Assembly: GCA_021234155.1 (NCBI GenBank)
Contig: JAJEKV010000027.1
Span: forward strand, 11,606,716 to 11,670,715
Source: Isoetes taiwanensis
Lineage: Eukaryota; Streptophyta; Lycopodiopsida; Isoetales; Isoetaceae
DNA length: 64,000 nucleotides
Reading direction: 5' to 3'
Positions within the stretch are counted from its first letter, which is position 1. The number at the start of each line of letters is the position of its first letter. The translations under genes and the position numbers were made by a program. The notes below the pieces were generated by a model that saw nothing but the letters and a program-made list of their open reading frames with translations, did no database searches and had not been told where the DNA came from. Positions 43,157 to 53,152 of this stretch are shown piece by piece.

Positions 43157-44722
43157 GATTATCAAGATGATGAGGAAGATTTTGAAGTAACACCTCCTAC
43201 ATGGAATGCCCAGCTGGTGGAAATAGGGTATGATAAGAACAGAATTGAGTGCCCTAATGCTGCAGTACAGACCATTCTATGTTGCATAAGAAATATGAAA
43301 TTTCATGAAATTGTGTTGGAAAGAGAGGCCATCAGGACCCCAGACCAAATTTCTGCTGTCACACATCTCGGATTTAGTGAATGGCTCATGCTCTTACCAC
43401 AGATCAATAAGCTTTCCGAGAAAGAAGAGGAAGTGTACCCTTTTGTCTACAGCTTGTATGATAGCCTACCACAAAAAATATATAACTGGACTAAGGCTGA
43501 AGATGAATGTGCCAAAGATTTTATCATTGGAGTAACAGCACTTGAAGAAGTCAATGGAATCAAAAATACTCACGCCAAAGAGGAAGAACAGATACGAATT
43601 AATAAACCTGTCGTCCTTGATTTAGATTCTAGTGAGCAGGATGATCTTTTTGGTGAGGCTCTGCTGACTGAAGCTGATAAAAAAGTTTTACACCCTTCTG
43701 CCAATGACAACAACAAGGACAGTGGTGTTGACTTTAAATTCACATTGTCAAATTGTTTAAGGTTTCCAATCATACCAGAAAGGTTAGTGGAAAATCATGG
43801 GCTGTTATGCAATCAGGGGATTTGGAGAACAAAAAACTATGGTGCACTTGCTCCTATTAGTGAAGATGCATGGAAAGTACTTGGCGGTATAACAGAAGAG
43901 ATGGTGCATGAGGCTAAGGCAGCGGCCTTCAGAATGACGAGAATGAAAAAGACAAAGGTTAAACTGGTTGTTGGCACAAAGTTCTTTGATAAAAAATGTA
44001 ACAAAAGTGATCTGATGATGATCAGCCAGAAGGGGCATATGGCCTACACTAACATTACAAGAGACGATTTTTATCTTAAGCGTATCTGGCGGACTATGTG
44101 TCCATATTTTAAATGCATTTGTGAAAACAGGGGAAAGGGAAAACAACCCAAAGAGTGCGAGGAAAGCATGATCTGGTTTGATCATGCTATTTGGTATATG
44201 CTCAACAACCTAGAGATTCTATATCCTGATCTTTCTGTTGCTGGTCGTATGGTAGCCTTCAGAAACACTCTTAAGACTACTTTAAAAGCTGGTGTTACTG
44301 CTTTCCTGGGGTACCTGGAGGTAAGAAAAATGTTAGTTGGAATGACCTTAAAAATGGCAGATGACCATGATGCAGATCTAAAAACGTCCTTTCCTAAAGG
44401 GATTATGACAGATATTTGTGAAAAAACAGTGAAGTCCATGAAGTTCTTGAAGGATTCATATGGTTCTGCCAGTACAAGCAGCAGTAAATATTCTAAGAAA
44501 GGAAAGTCTGCAAAATCTGGTAATTCTAGCTTCAAGATTAATGAACCGCCTAGAATCACTGTATTACCTATTACTGCGGAGAGCACAGATTTTTCTGACA
44601 GTGCAACTGTGGAAGGAATTATCACTCCAAATAGTATCGGGCACTCAGTAACAAAGAAGAATGAAACAAACATGCTTAAGGAGACTGCTGGTACTGTACA
44701 AGCTCTACAATACGATACTTAA
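43157..44722 (+). CDS. ORF1 of the RT element, unknown protein
   Basis: An intact frame of about 521 codons opens after acceptor ATTGCAG and begins DYQDDEEDFEVTPPTWNAQL. It has no ATG near its start, which supports splicing from exon 1 in the repeat. The N-terminal third is mixed helical, the middle contains charged stretches (LDLDSSEQDDLFGEALL), and the C-terminus is Ser/Lys-rich with SASTSSSKYSKKGKSAKSGN. I recognise no GIY-YIG, zinc knuckle or nuclease motif. By position it could be a gag-like nucleic-acid-binding partner of the RT, which is inference. The stop is followed by GGTGTGTAC. Confidence 0.65.
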   Translation, partial: DYQDDEEDFEVTPPTWNAQLVEIGYDKNRIECPNAAVQTILCCIRNMKFHEIVLEREAIRTPDQISAVTHLGFSEWLMLLPQINKLSEKEEEVYPFVYSLYDSLPQKIYNWTKAEDECAKDFIIGVTALEEVNGIKNTHAKEEEQIRINKPVVLDLDSSEQDDLFGEALLTEADKKVLHPSANDNNKDSGVDFKFTLSNCLRFPIIPERLVENHGLLCNQGIWRTKNYGALAPISEDAWKVLGGITEEMVHEAKAAAFRMTRMKKTKVKLVVGTKFFDKKCNKSDLMMISQKGHMAYTNITRDDFYLKRIWRTMCPYFKCICENRGKGKQPKECEESMIWFDHAIWYMLNNLEILYPDLSVAGRMVAFRNTLKTTLKAGVTAFLGYLEVRKMLVGMTLKMADDHDADLKTSFPKGIMTDICEKTVKSMKFLKDSYGSASTSSSKYSKKGKSAKSGNSSFKINEPPRITVLPITAESTDFSDSATVEGIITPNSIGHSVTKKNETNMLKETAGTVQALQYDT

Positions 44723-45000
44723 GGTGTGTACATTTATTACACAAGTTAAAAATAGTACATTATGTTTGCTTTACTAGTTTGATGCATTTGCACATTCAAA
44801 TACTAGACAATTAATAAAGAATATTTCTACTAACTTTTCTCTAGAGCTCATTAGTTATGAGTACTCTATGGGCCAGGTGGCTCTAAGAATAATTCCAGAA
44901 GTCTGGAACATCCAGTTTGGATCAGAATAATCCATCCTCCAAATGGCCAGCCAAAATGCAGTTATTCCCTATATTCGTACTAACCTAACACTTTATTGAA

Positions 45001-47082
45001 ATGTTGGTGCAGAACTTTAAAATCATAGAAAAGGACGTCTTGGGCAGGAAACATTTGAGGGACAATATACCTAAGCAAAAAAAGAAGATAGTACACTGTA
45101 CATTTCTCTCTAAGATCCTAGACAAAGTCTGTCTTCCAAAAATCTTCCATAAAGCTATGGTAAATACTTTGGGCAATACTGGAAAAATGATTATGGATGA
45201 TACCATGTTTGCATGGTGCTACACAGAAAACATGAGAGATTTATGCTATAAACCTTTCTATATATTTGCCCAGGTTGAATCAGATGTGTGTCCATGCTCT
45301 CTACCTGAACTTAATCGATTTGTAGACCGTACAATAGGGCATATCCGTACTACAGATCTCAAGGTCGTTTTGAATGTACAACTGAGGAAAATGTTGGAAT
45401 ATGGTTTAAACCATATCCCAGATAAATGTTTGGAATGGAATGAGCTGAAGAAAGAACTCTATGCTACTACAGATAGGATTTTTGAGGTTCATAGGTTCAC
45501 ACACCAAAATATTGATGAAGAAACCATATCCATGGTTAAAGAATCTGTCTTTATGGAGGTAACTAAAATAGTCAAGAGGGCCTTTAAAAATGACAGTACC
45601 AGAAAGTTCCCTCTAAACGATGACAAGGTGGTTAAAAGTTTAGATTGGGTCAATAAATATTTCTATGTGGCAGGGGTTGACAAAGCGACCAATAACCCGG
45701 CATTTATATGCCCTAAACATGTAAGACACATGGCTTTTGAAAGGTTAAACAGTAAGGATTTCAGGGAAATAGAAACTGATCAGGTTGCAATCATATGGAA
45801 GGTGAAAAATGAAATGCAGGAGATCTTGCACTATACTTGCAGTCCTAGTGAAAGACTACCCTACCTTTTAGGCATATATAAAGCCCATAAGAAGGATTAT
45901 CGTTGGATTACCAATGCACATGGTACAGTATATACTCAATTTGCCAATGTTATTACTGCAGTGCTAAACATGTTCATTGAAATCTGGCCAGATATTGCTA
46001 AAAAGCAATGTGAAATATTCTGTAATTTGTTTCCTGGTAAAATTAACCCTAATTGGATGGTTCATTCTATATACGACGTGGTCCTTAACTTGCCAGACAA
46101 GGTGACTGACATATTTGTAGCAGATATAACCAAGTGCTATGAAAGTATACCATTGTTAGGGGATTCTGGTATATGCAGCATAATGACTCAAGTGATCAAG
46201 GCCGTATGGGATTTTAAGATAAAACAACATTACAACTACAAGCTTTGGGTCAAATATGATAGGGATGATCAATATATCGTGAAATGGTTTAAAATAGACC
46301 CTAAAGGTAAATGCTGGTCTTTAATCACCAAGGAAGTTTTTATCAGGGCAAATATCTGGCTGCTTACTAACTGTTATATTATGAGAGGGAACAAGACGTG
46401 GGTACAGACTAGTGGAATACCAATGGGGTTTGCCTGCAGCCCTTGTTGGTGCAACATTTATCTTGCATGGTATGAGGCTGAATTCATTAAGAAATTGGCC
46501 GTTCAAGGCAGATACAATGAGATTATGATGTTCAAATCAACCTTTAGATATATGGATGATCTTATGGCCCTGAACTGCCCTATTATTAAAAACTTTTTAG
46601 GATATACTTTCCCAGCAAGCCAAGATGACATTATGATTTATGACATGAATCATTTAGGCATTAAGGAGGAAACTACCATAGCTTTTAAAAGTGAACCTAA
46701 GCTTGCATATGGATGTCAAGGGAATTTTCTCAATATGACTATACAGATTATTAGCAGGGCTAATGGCATCTTCAGAACAATCAGGTATGACAAAAGAGAC
46801 GTTTTACCATTCAAAGCTATTAAATATGTACATGCTTCCAGTTGTAGACCATACTATCAGGCCAGAAACGTCATCATTTCACAGATACTTCCATATATGT
46901 ACATCAACTCATGCCCCCGAACTGCTGCTATGGATATCATGGGGATCATGAATAATTTTGTAAACAATGGCTTTGATTACAGAGGGCTATGTTCTAGGGT
47001 ACATATGTACATCGAACATAATGAGTTTCCAGGACTACAATATGACAGCAAGGTCTTGCTGCTATTTCTGAAGTCTGCTTGA
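45001..47082 (+). CDS. Penelope-like reverse transcriptase (ORF2)
   Basis: An intact 693-codon frame. RT motifs in order: LLGIYKAHKKDYRWITN near residue 290 (the fingers 'PKIHK' region of Penelope-like RTs), motif A FVADITKCYESIPL near 370, motif B TSGIPMGFACSPCW near 470, motif C FRYMDDLMALN near 513, and the thumb FLNMTIQIISRANGIFRTIR followed by YDKRD near 580-595. Metal-binding Asp residues in A and C are present. The N-terminal 280 residues contain CPCSLPELNRFVD and DKATNNPAFICPK. No GIY-YIG domain is seen at either end. A TACTAAC branch point and TTGGTGCAG acceptor lie at its 5' edge, so the coding exon probably starts at 45,013, in phase with exon 1. It would copy element RNA in the nucleus. 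Confidence 0.8.
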   Translation: MLVQNFKIIEKDVLGRKHLRDNIPKQKKKIVHCTFLSKILDKVCLPKIFHKAMVNTLGNTGKMIMDDTMFAWCYTENMRDLCYKPFYIFAQVESDVCPCSLPELNRFVDRTIGHIRTTDLKVVLNVQLRKMLEYGLNHIPDKCLEWNELKKELYATTDRIFEVHRFTHQNIDEETISMVKESVFMEVTKIVKRAFKNDSTRKFPLNDDKVVKSLDWVNKYFYVAGVDKATNNPAFICPKHVRHMAFERLNSKDFREIETDQVAIIWKVKNEMQEILHYTCSPSERLPYLLGIYKAHKKDYRWITNAHGTVYTQFANVITAVLNMFIEIWPDIAKKQCEIFCNLFPGKINPNWMVHSIYDVVLNLPDKVTDIFVADITKCYESIPLLGDSGICSIMTQVIKAVWDFKIKQHYNYKLWVKYDRDDQYIVKWFKIDPKGKCWSLITKEVFIRANIWLLTNCYIMRGNKTWVQTSGIPMGFACSPCWCNIYLAWYEAEFIKKLAVQGRYNEIMMFKSTFRYMDDLMALNCPIIKNFLGYTFPASQDDIMIYDMNHLGIKEETTIAFKSEPKLAYGCQGNFLNMTIQIISRANGIFRTIRYDKRDVLPFKAIKYVHASSCRPYYQARNVIISQILPYMYINSCPRTAAMDIMGIMNNFVNNGFDYRGLCSRVHMYIEHNEFPGLQYDSKVLLLFLKSA

Positions 47083-47128
47083 ACAAGGTAATCTCTTTTA
47101 GTATATATTTGCTTTTCTTGAATAACAT

Positions 47129-47234
47129 GGGACATGGTTTAACCCCTGCTGTGGCAGTGGGGGTTAGCCATCCCCATGGTCACAGTTGTATAGATTCAGG
47201 TGCGTTAAGCCATGTACCACGGTAGGTGGTAGGA
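47129..47234 (+). other. Structured 3' block of the RT element
   Basis: Hairpin AACCCCTGCTGTGGCAGTGG continuing to GGGTT, followed by AGCCATCCCC and GTCACAG, then GGTGGTAGG before the right repeat. It parallels 38,425-38,530 in the companion and may be the RT template-recognition structure, which is inference. Confidence 0.55.
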
Positions 47235-49680
47235 TTTTTTTTATTATAAGTTGTGACACATGCAACACATTAATTTAATTTAACTTGTTTTCATATGCAT
47301 AGGGCTATGGTAGAGCAGTGATAATGATAACATTTGTTATGGGAAGGTTTAATGGTAACCTAGTAATGGGCACTAGGGAATAACATAAAGAAATAGCTAA
47401 CATGGAGATCAACAGGTTTAATATGGAAATACTTAATCTAGATATGACATATTCAAACCATTACTCTAATGGTTTGGTCATATTAGTCAAGGTGCTAACC
47501 ACCAGTATTTATTATTATTTACTTTTTACCTAAGATCCCAGTGTTAGTGCAGTGGAACTTAGGCAGGACTGGCAGCGCTCTAGGGTAGTCTGGCAGCTCC
47601 CACGAATGAATTAAGGAATATCTAAGGATTTTTGGAAATTCGTACCCGAAAGAATGGGCTACGATTCAGATGGTTGTGAGACCTCCGGATCAGAGGAGGA
47701 AAAACTTAACAGAGAAGTGTATAGGCGCGAGTTCGAAGAGTTTGTGCTTGATAACAATTCTGATAACGATTCAGGGTGCTTCATGGAGAACCGCAATAGT
47801 AGAGGAGGCCTTGGGCAGAAAAGAAACTCATACAGCCGTGATGAGTACTTGGCTAATCAAAGGGGGAACAAACAATATGGTAACAGACGCCAAGATGAAT
47901 ATGGACCTCCACAAAACGTTAATGATACACAGGAGTTGGAAGATGATCCGGATTCTTATCAGGTTTTTTCAGTATAACAGTAACCGCTCGATAGTATTTT
48001 TACATTCTAGTGAGATGATAGATTCTAAGTCAATTTATGGGCTTATACACAAGAAAATATGTAGATCTCTGCTAACCCTACAAGATAAAGTGATGTAGCG
48101 AAATATTTCTCTTAATGATGCTTGATTAATAGAAGACAATAAGCTCATCTTTTAATATTAACAAGTAGCTAAGTAATAGATATGAAGGAAATGTGAAATA
48201 ACCCTGAGTTTTGAGAATAGGTAAGGCTGGTTCATAAGTATAAAATGGTATATGGTGGCTGAAGCATCAACTTACAGGCCAGGTTTTGGATGATTTAATA
48301 TAATTTTTCATTTCATATGAAAGGGTTTATGTAGATATGAAGCAGGTTTGTTAAGTCTTCTCAGTATTTTTAAACAAGCCATGTGGTTCACAGCTTGTGT
48401 TGTCACTAACCTGGCCTTCCTTTTCTGATCTATTTTCCTCTAGCATAGGACAGGGAACTAGTCTATGCTTAGTTGAAAAAACTTATATTAATACAGATTC
48501 TTATTGTCTTATATATCTGTATTGATTCTGGTGCTATGACATTCGTCCAGCACACTGTAATCTTAATGGGAATGGTATAAATCTAATGCATACTGCCTCA
48601 TGTTCATGTTTAATTTATTAAATACTCCTGAGACCATTTAGCTTAGACTAACTAATTGGGCAAAGGGCACAATGGGTGATCAGCGAAGAGCTGAAAATCC
48701 CAATGTACCTTTTGGCCCTTGCTTTGATACCCTTATCAGGCTAACAAAGTATTGATTGGCTGCAGGTACGGGATTTTCTTCCCATTGTTCTCTTTTTGCT
48801 TTGTTTGTTGGTGTTGGCTTTTTGGAGGATGGAGTCTTTGAAGAAGGATGCTGCAAAGTGATTCTGGACGACCTGATTGCTACCATTTCGGATTGAGTGC
48901 TTGAAAATCAGATATTTCTCAAAGTTTCATAAGGATACAGTAAACTGGTTTTCGTTATGATTTTGTAGTATGGTGATGCATAACTATTTTGGCATTAGAC
49001 ATCACATTATAGTATTAATAGCAGGCAGTATTGACGATCTATGGCATAATAGATACTTGGTTTTTGGCAGACCCTGGTCTGTATACTTACACCAATCATA
49101 ATAATTCATAGAAGCTCTGATACAATATATTTGGAACTTGAAAATATATCGGATAGGTTACAAAGTTTATTTTTGTAAAGATGTCCTCTTGCTTTCATGC
49201 ATATCTTATTTTGTCCAAAGTAATGGTAGGATACAGGTTCTGTTGTGTAAGGCAGATGTTGTAGATTGTCATTAAGAATCAAACATAGTATGATACTGTT
49301 AAAAGGTTAATGATAATGTCACGAACATTGGTTATATTTGGTTCTAAGCTTGAGATGACATTTGAACCCAATTAGTCTAGAAATGGCTGAGACATGGATG
49401 ACTTATTAAAAGCTATAACTAATGATGCCCATTGACCAATAATAGGAGGTAGACAAGAATGTAATGGGATAATAGAACACGGATACTTAGAGTCTATGGA
49501 TATATACATAGCAATAGCATATGATTGAGTAATGGTGTCAAGTATTTACTGATGGTAATGGGTAATATGATACTGAACTAGAGGTGCTCAGTCTAGTTTC
49601 AGGGTGATAATACTGCCAAGGGATTGACCGAGGCAGATGTCTGGTCTAGGCTTACTAGTTCGACCGGTTTTTTTTTTTTT
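47235..49680 (+). repeat. RT element, right direct repeat
   Basis: Near-identical copy of the left repeat. It contains exon 1 (47,654-47,962) with an intact TATCAG donor, and it ends TTCGACCGGTTTTTTTT against the right inverted repeat. Confidence 0.9.
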
Positions 49681-49689
49681 AATTTGAAA

Positions 49690-49996
49690 TTCAAATTTCA
49701 AGACGCTGTAATCGTTATAAACAACGACGCAAAACTTTTTCGCAGACGCTAAACGTAAGGTTTCACAGACGTCTTGAAAAAAAAAAAAAAAAAATTTTTT
49801 TTCGACGCTGTTTTTCTTGGTTCACAGACGCGCGAAAAAGTTTCAGACGCTTTCCGCGATCGGCTTTCGCAGACGCCGAAATTTTTTTTCCTACGGGCGA
49901 GGTTTTATATCGTTAAATACGTATTTTATTAAAAATAATGTTTTTTTGACTTTATACGCCGAATTTTGATTTTTATGCACGATAGAACCTATCCCC
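49690..49996 (-). repeat. Right terminal inverted repeat
   Basis: Reverse-complement partner of 35,338-35,670, with AATTTGAAATTCAAATTT, AAGACGCTG, an A-run/T-run block near 49,778-49,800 and AATACGTATTTT. It ends GAACCTATCCCC at 49,996. Confidence 0.7.
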
Positions 49997-50004
49997 GCCG
50001 TAAC

Positions 50005-50101
50005 TAAACAAACCGCGACGCGTGTACCGAGAGCTGGCCCTCCGTTATACGGGCATTTGCCGCAAAGAAAGGAAACAGAGGGCATTCGGGTTCAATGGTA
50101 T
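50005..50101 (+). CDS. Rightward gene resumes after insertion (H3-tail-like exon)
   Basis: In frame with 35,327-35,337 this reads TKQTATRVPRAGPPLYGHLP and then RKETEGIRVQWY before a stop at 50,102. TKQTA completes the H3-like start; the sequence after it is not H3. A possible donor CAATG followed by gtattg lies at 50,097. Whether it splices to 50,267-50,608, which is in the same frame, is not certain. Confidence 0.45.
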
Positions 50102-50266
50102 TGAAGTCGCCCCGTGAGCTAATGACTAATGTAGCCAAAGTTTTCATGGTGCATAGAGGTAGGCCCAATCCACCTCGCTCAAGCACAAATCATCTCAAGG
50201 ATCTGCGGCTTATACTTTCTTGGCCGGGAGCTCTGAGGACACGTAATCGCCGGTATCGCAATTGAC

Positions 50267-50608
50267 ATGACTGTGAGCTCTGAGGTTGAAGGCGAGATAG
50301 ATCTTGTCGTGGAAGACATGCTTGATAAGTCATTCCAGGGATACAGGTTACCCTTTGAGACTTACGATCCTCAGCTAATGCATGCAAGCATCACTGAGGC
50401 TCCACATTCGTGTCAGTCCAAGGGCTGGGTCCTCGCTTCTTACGAAAGCCTTGAAAGATCTGGACTCACCAAACGGGGAGACATTATAGATGGGTTTAAC
50501 ACGCTTAGACAAAGGTGCATACTAGATCATAAAACAATCGATCAAAGGCCCTTTACACGTAATATCATGGGCGTAAACCAACCAAAGGTCTATGACACGC
50601 CTGGTTGA
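50267..50608 (+). CDS. Rightward gene, unknown region
   Basis: A frame of 113 codons with acidic start EVEGEIDLVVEDMLDKSFQG and then YESLERSGLTKRGDIIDGFN. No family was recognised. It lies between the H3-like exon and the ParB-like exon on the same strand. Basic Ser/Arg-rich frames follow to about 50,990 in other phases, suggesting indels. Confidence 0.35.
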   Translation: MTVSSEVEGEIDLVVEDMLDKSFQGYRLPFETYDPQLMHASITEAPHSCQSKGWVLASYESLERSGLTKRGDIIDGFNTLRQRCILDHKTIDQRPFTRNIMGVNQPKVYDTPG

Positions 50609-51035
50609 GGTCACGCTATGGAGTTCCTAGGAAGAATGATTTCGGACCAAAGGGCACGAGAGAAGCCAACATCCGTGTCCCCTAAAAAAAAGGCGTTCCT
50701 AAAAAGAAAAGATCGTAAAACAACAACGAGCAAATTGCTTCTTGGTGGTATCACGAAGAACATCACGTAGCCCGGACCCAAGCCGCGTTCCATCACGGGA
50801 GGTATCCGGAGCAGTCCCCCGAAACGCAAGCAAGAAAAATCGAAGCCCAAGACGCGAGGCTATAGCTTCCTCGTCCGAAGAAAAGAAGAGATTCGACTCC
50901 TCCATCTACGCCGTGGATCCGATGGCGGAGTTCGACAGGGACAGCTCGAGGAAGATGACAGCAAATTGTTAAGTGCTCGGCGACATCCGCGCGGGCCTTG
51001 ACCCGAAAGCGACGTGAGTCTGTCCACAAAGTGCA

Positions 51036-51608
51036 TTGATCAACATTAAGCACAGGGAAAGGATCTATCCTCTTGGAATTGATTTCGAAATAGAGGTGGA
51101 TATATTTAAAATGCATCAAGCACCTGCAAATATGACCTGTAGGGTCATCAGTCCTGAACATGTAGATACACTCTACGAATCGTTTGTTAATGTCCAGATG
51201 CATCCACCTTGTGCGGACGTTGTACCCTTTGATCCAGACACTGGACGTGCACTGAAGTGGAAGAAGGCCAGCGATTTGGAAAATGCAGAATTCTGGATTG
51301 TAAATGGAAATCACACCACTGCAGTTGCCCAAATTCTTGTTAATCAGGCCCTCGAATGGCCACCAGAAAGGGCTCATCTGAAAGATCTCATCTTTTTCTT
51401 CTATGCTAAAAGAAAATGTCGTGTGCTGGCTGGATACCTCACTCCTACTGAATATGTGAAGGTTAGCCAGGAGAGCAACGATATCACAAAGAATACCATC
51501 CATCAGGATGTTTACTTCGAGCAAATACAGCAGCTAAGGAATCAATGGGCAATCTATAGAAAGCCGAAGAAGGGAAAGCGTGGACTATCCCAAGATAGCG
51601 CATATTCA
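51036..51608 (+). CDS. ParB/sulfiredoxin-like domain exon
   Basis: About 190 codons. The segment IVNGNHTTAVAQILVNQA resembles the 'v.G.HR..A' motif of the ParB/sulfiredoxin fold; the preceding CRVISPEHVDTLYESFVN and the following LTPTEYVKVSQESNDITKNT match the strand-helix and helical parts in order. ParB-fold proteins include DNA-binding segregation factors, nucleases and NTP-using enzymes. The Arg usual after His is replaced by Thr, so enzymatic activity is uncertain. The exon ends at TATTCA followed by gtaagt in phase 0. Confidence 0.45.
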
Positions 51609-52013
51609 GTAAGTCAGTTCTAATTGTTTTTGTAGTTTTTTTTTCTCATCAAATTGGGCGGACGCCCAATTTGGGACGCCCTCATGTGTATATGCATGTT
51701 AAATTGCACCCCCTTGGCCATCAAATTGGGCGGGCGCCCAATTTGAGAGACCTCTGAGTGCACTCACCCTGTTAAATTGCACCCACTTGATGGGCGGGCG
51801 CCCAATTTGGGAAGGATCCTTGTGCACTCACCTACTTAAATTCCACCCCCTTGGCCATCAAATTGGGTGGGCGCCCAATTTGAGAGCCCTCCTTGTGCAC
51901 TCACCCTGTTAAATTGCACCTCCTTGGCCCCATGTGCATCTCATGTTAGCTTGTGCATTTCTCAATTTTGAGAGCATATATTTCAAAAATGCTAAGTTTA
52001 CTATGCTGTGCAG
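51609..52013 (+). repeat. Intron with four palindromes in tandem
   Basis: A 405-base GT-AG intron. About 70-bp units contain a palindrome plus CTCACCCTGTTAAATTGCAC and CCCCTTGGCCAT. Palindromes are at about 51,651, 51,723, 51,788 and 51,861. The acceptor is CTGTGCAG. Confidence 0.8.
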
Positions 52014-53077
52014 GATTGGCTCGCTATAGCGAAACAGACATTGAAGAAACTTAGCATGCGAGATTACGATTACTTCGTGTACTTGGATGACGAAACTTGG
52101 AATATGTGCCTACAAGTGGCTCAGTTGTTCTATGAAGACCAACTAAAAGATGAATTGGGTGAGACGATAGTGGTTAAGGACCGGCTGAGAATGTTCACGA
52201 ATAACAAGTGCAGACCCTTAAAGTCCATGCATCCAAAGGATTTGCAAAGATCGCTGATGTGAGATCATGACAGGCACCACTTACATCAAGACCACCAAAA
52301 ATTACACGGGTAGGCGTGTCATGAAAATCCGTGCGGGAGAACTGAAGAAGATTGGCACTGTCGAGCATGCACTCCTTAAGTACCTGAAAGATGTAAAGAA
52401 GGTCAAAGTTGAAAACATGGCAGATTTGAGGAAGATTCATCCCATATTCACGGAAAATTTGATGTTAATGTTCGCTAATAGTGTAGGTGAATGGGTTGAT
52501 AGCCGCAAGGAGGCAGAGAAGCTCAACCTTCCAAAGGCTCTTATCCTTAAGGTTGATGAGTATCTGCGCGGACCGGTGGAAGAGGGATCTAAATCGTTCA
52601 AATGCTACCGTGTCAGTCCTCTGGGGATGTCAGTTGATGTGGTCAATACCTCTGCTCGGTTTATCGGATGTGATTTCAGAAATATCAGGAAATGGAGCAA
52701 GGAGGATTACCAGAAGTTCTTGGACCAGATTAGTGTGCTAACGGATCAGCAACTATATTGGATCATGATCTTTATCAGTCCAGATCGTTTGAGTGAATGC
52801 TTGTCCGCCATGAAGACTATAGACGGAGGTAGTCGTGTATGGGTGGGAGCGTACCAGGATCCTAAAAAGAAAAACCCTTCCTCTCGCGTTCGCGAGCTGC
52901 AGACTCTTGTTCTGGTAATGTATGTGGCCAGAGACCAAGCAGCTGCCCCTGCTATGAATGACCTGAATATATGCTTCAACGACACGGACCATCCTCAAGA
53001 GTATTCGAAGTTTCCGCAGCACTTGAAAGAAGCGGAGGACATAGAGAAGAACCTCCCCGATCATGAGTGCGCAGCAG
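52014..53077 (+). pseudogene. Rightward gene, exon after the ParB-like exon
   Basis: The exon opens DWLAIAKQTLKKLSMRDYDY in phase with the ParB exon and stops at 52,260. The next frame begins at 52,267 and runs through KIRAGELKKIGTVEHALLKY, FKCYRVSPLGMSVDVVNTSA and WVGAYQDPKKKNPSSRVREL to a donor GCAG followed by gtaaca at 53,077. A one-base indel near 52,262 would reconnect them. No family was recognised. Confidence 0.5.
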
Positions 53078-53152
53078 GTAACATGATTTTAACTTGTGTC
53101 TCTGTTCATTTCTTTTCAATACCACCTATAACGATTCTCTACTTTCCTTCAG

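Larger units (their letters stand above)
40530..49680 (+). mobile_element. Penelope-like retroelement with 2.4-kb direct repeats
   Basis: Direct repeats at 40,530-42,968 and 47,235-49,680 flank 4.3 kb holding two ORFs, the second a Penelope-like RT. There is no integrase, aspartic protease, RNase H or TG...CA terminus, so it is not an LTR retrotransposon. Known of the family: Penelope-like elements carry LTR-like direct repeats and can keep introns. A GIY-YIG nuclease, usual in most of them, is not visible. Repeats look almost identical, so the insertion is fairly recent. Confidence 0.75.
35338..49996. mobile_element. hAT-like inverted-repeat element containing two retroelements
   Basis: The left end CAGGGATAGGTTC and right end GAACCTATCCCC form the tips of an imperfect inverted repeat of about 300 bp. 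It is flanked by GCCAGAAC (35,330-35,337) and GCCGTAAC (49,997-50,004), matching at 6 of 8 bases. A CAGGG start and an 8-bp duplication are typical of hAT elements. No transposase is present; all internal sequence beyond the repeats is retroelement. The emptied element would be about 0.65 kb. Confidence 0.6.

Noticed and set aside
40530-47234. Telomerase or a host RT gene
   Set aside because: The RT is bounded by near-identical direct repeats and shows no telomerase-specific motifs.
35680-49680. Direct repeats of 2.0 and 2.4 kb as conventional LTRs
   Set aside because: They lack TG...CA termini, a tRNA primer site, a polypurine tract, integrase and protease, and the RT is Penelope-like.
50005-50101. 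A real histone H3 gene broken by the insertion
   Set aside because: Only the first eight codons match; the sequence after TKQTA is unlike H3 and no histone fold follows.
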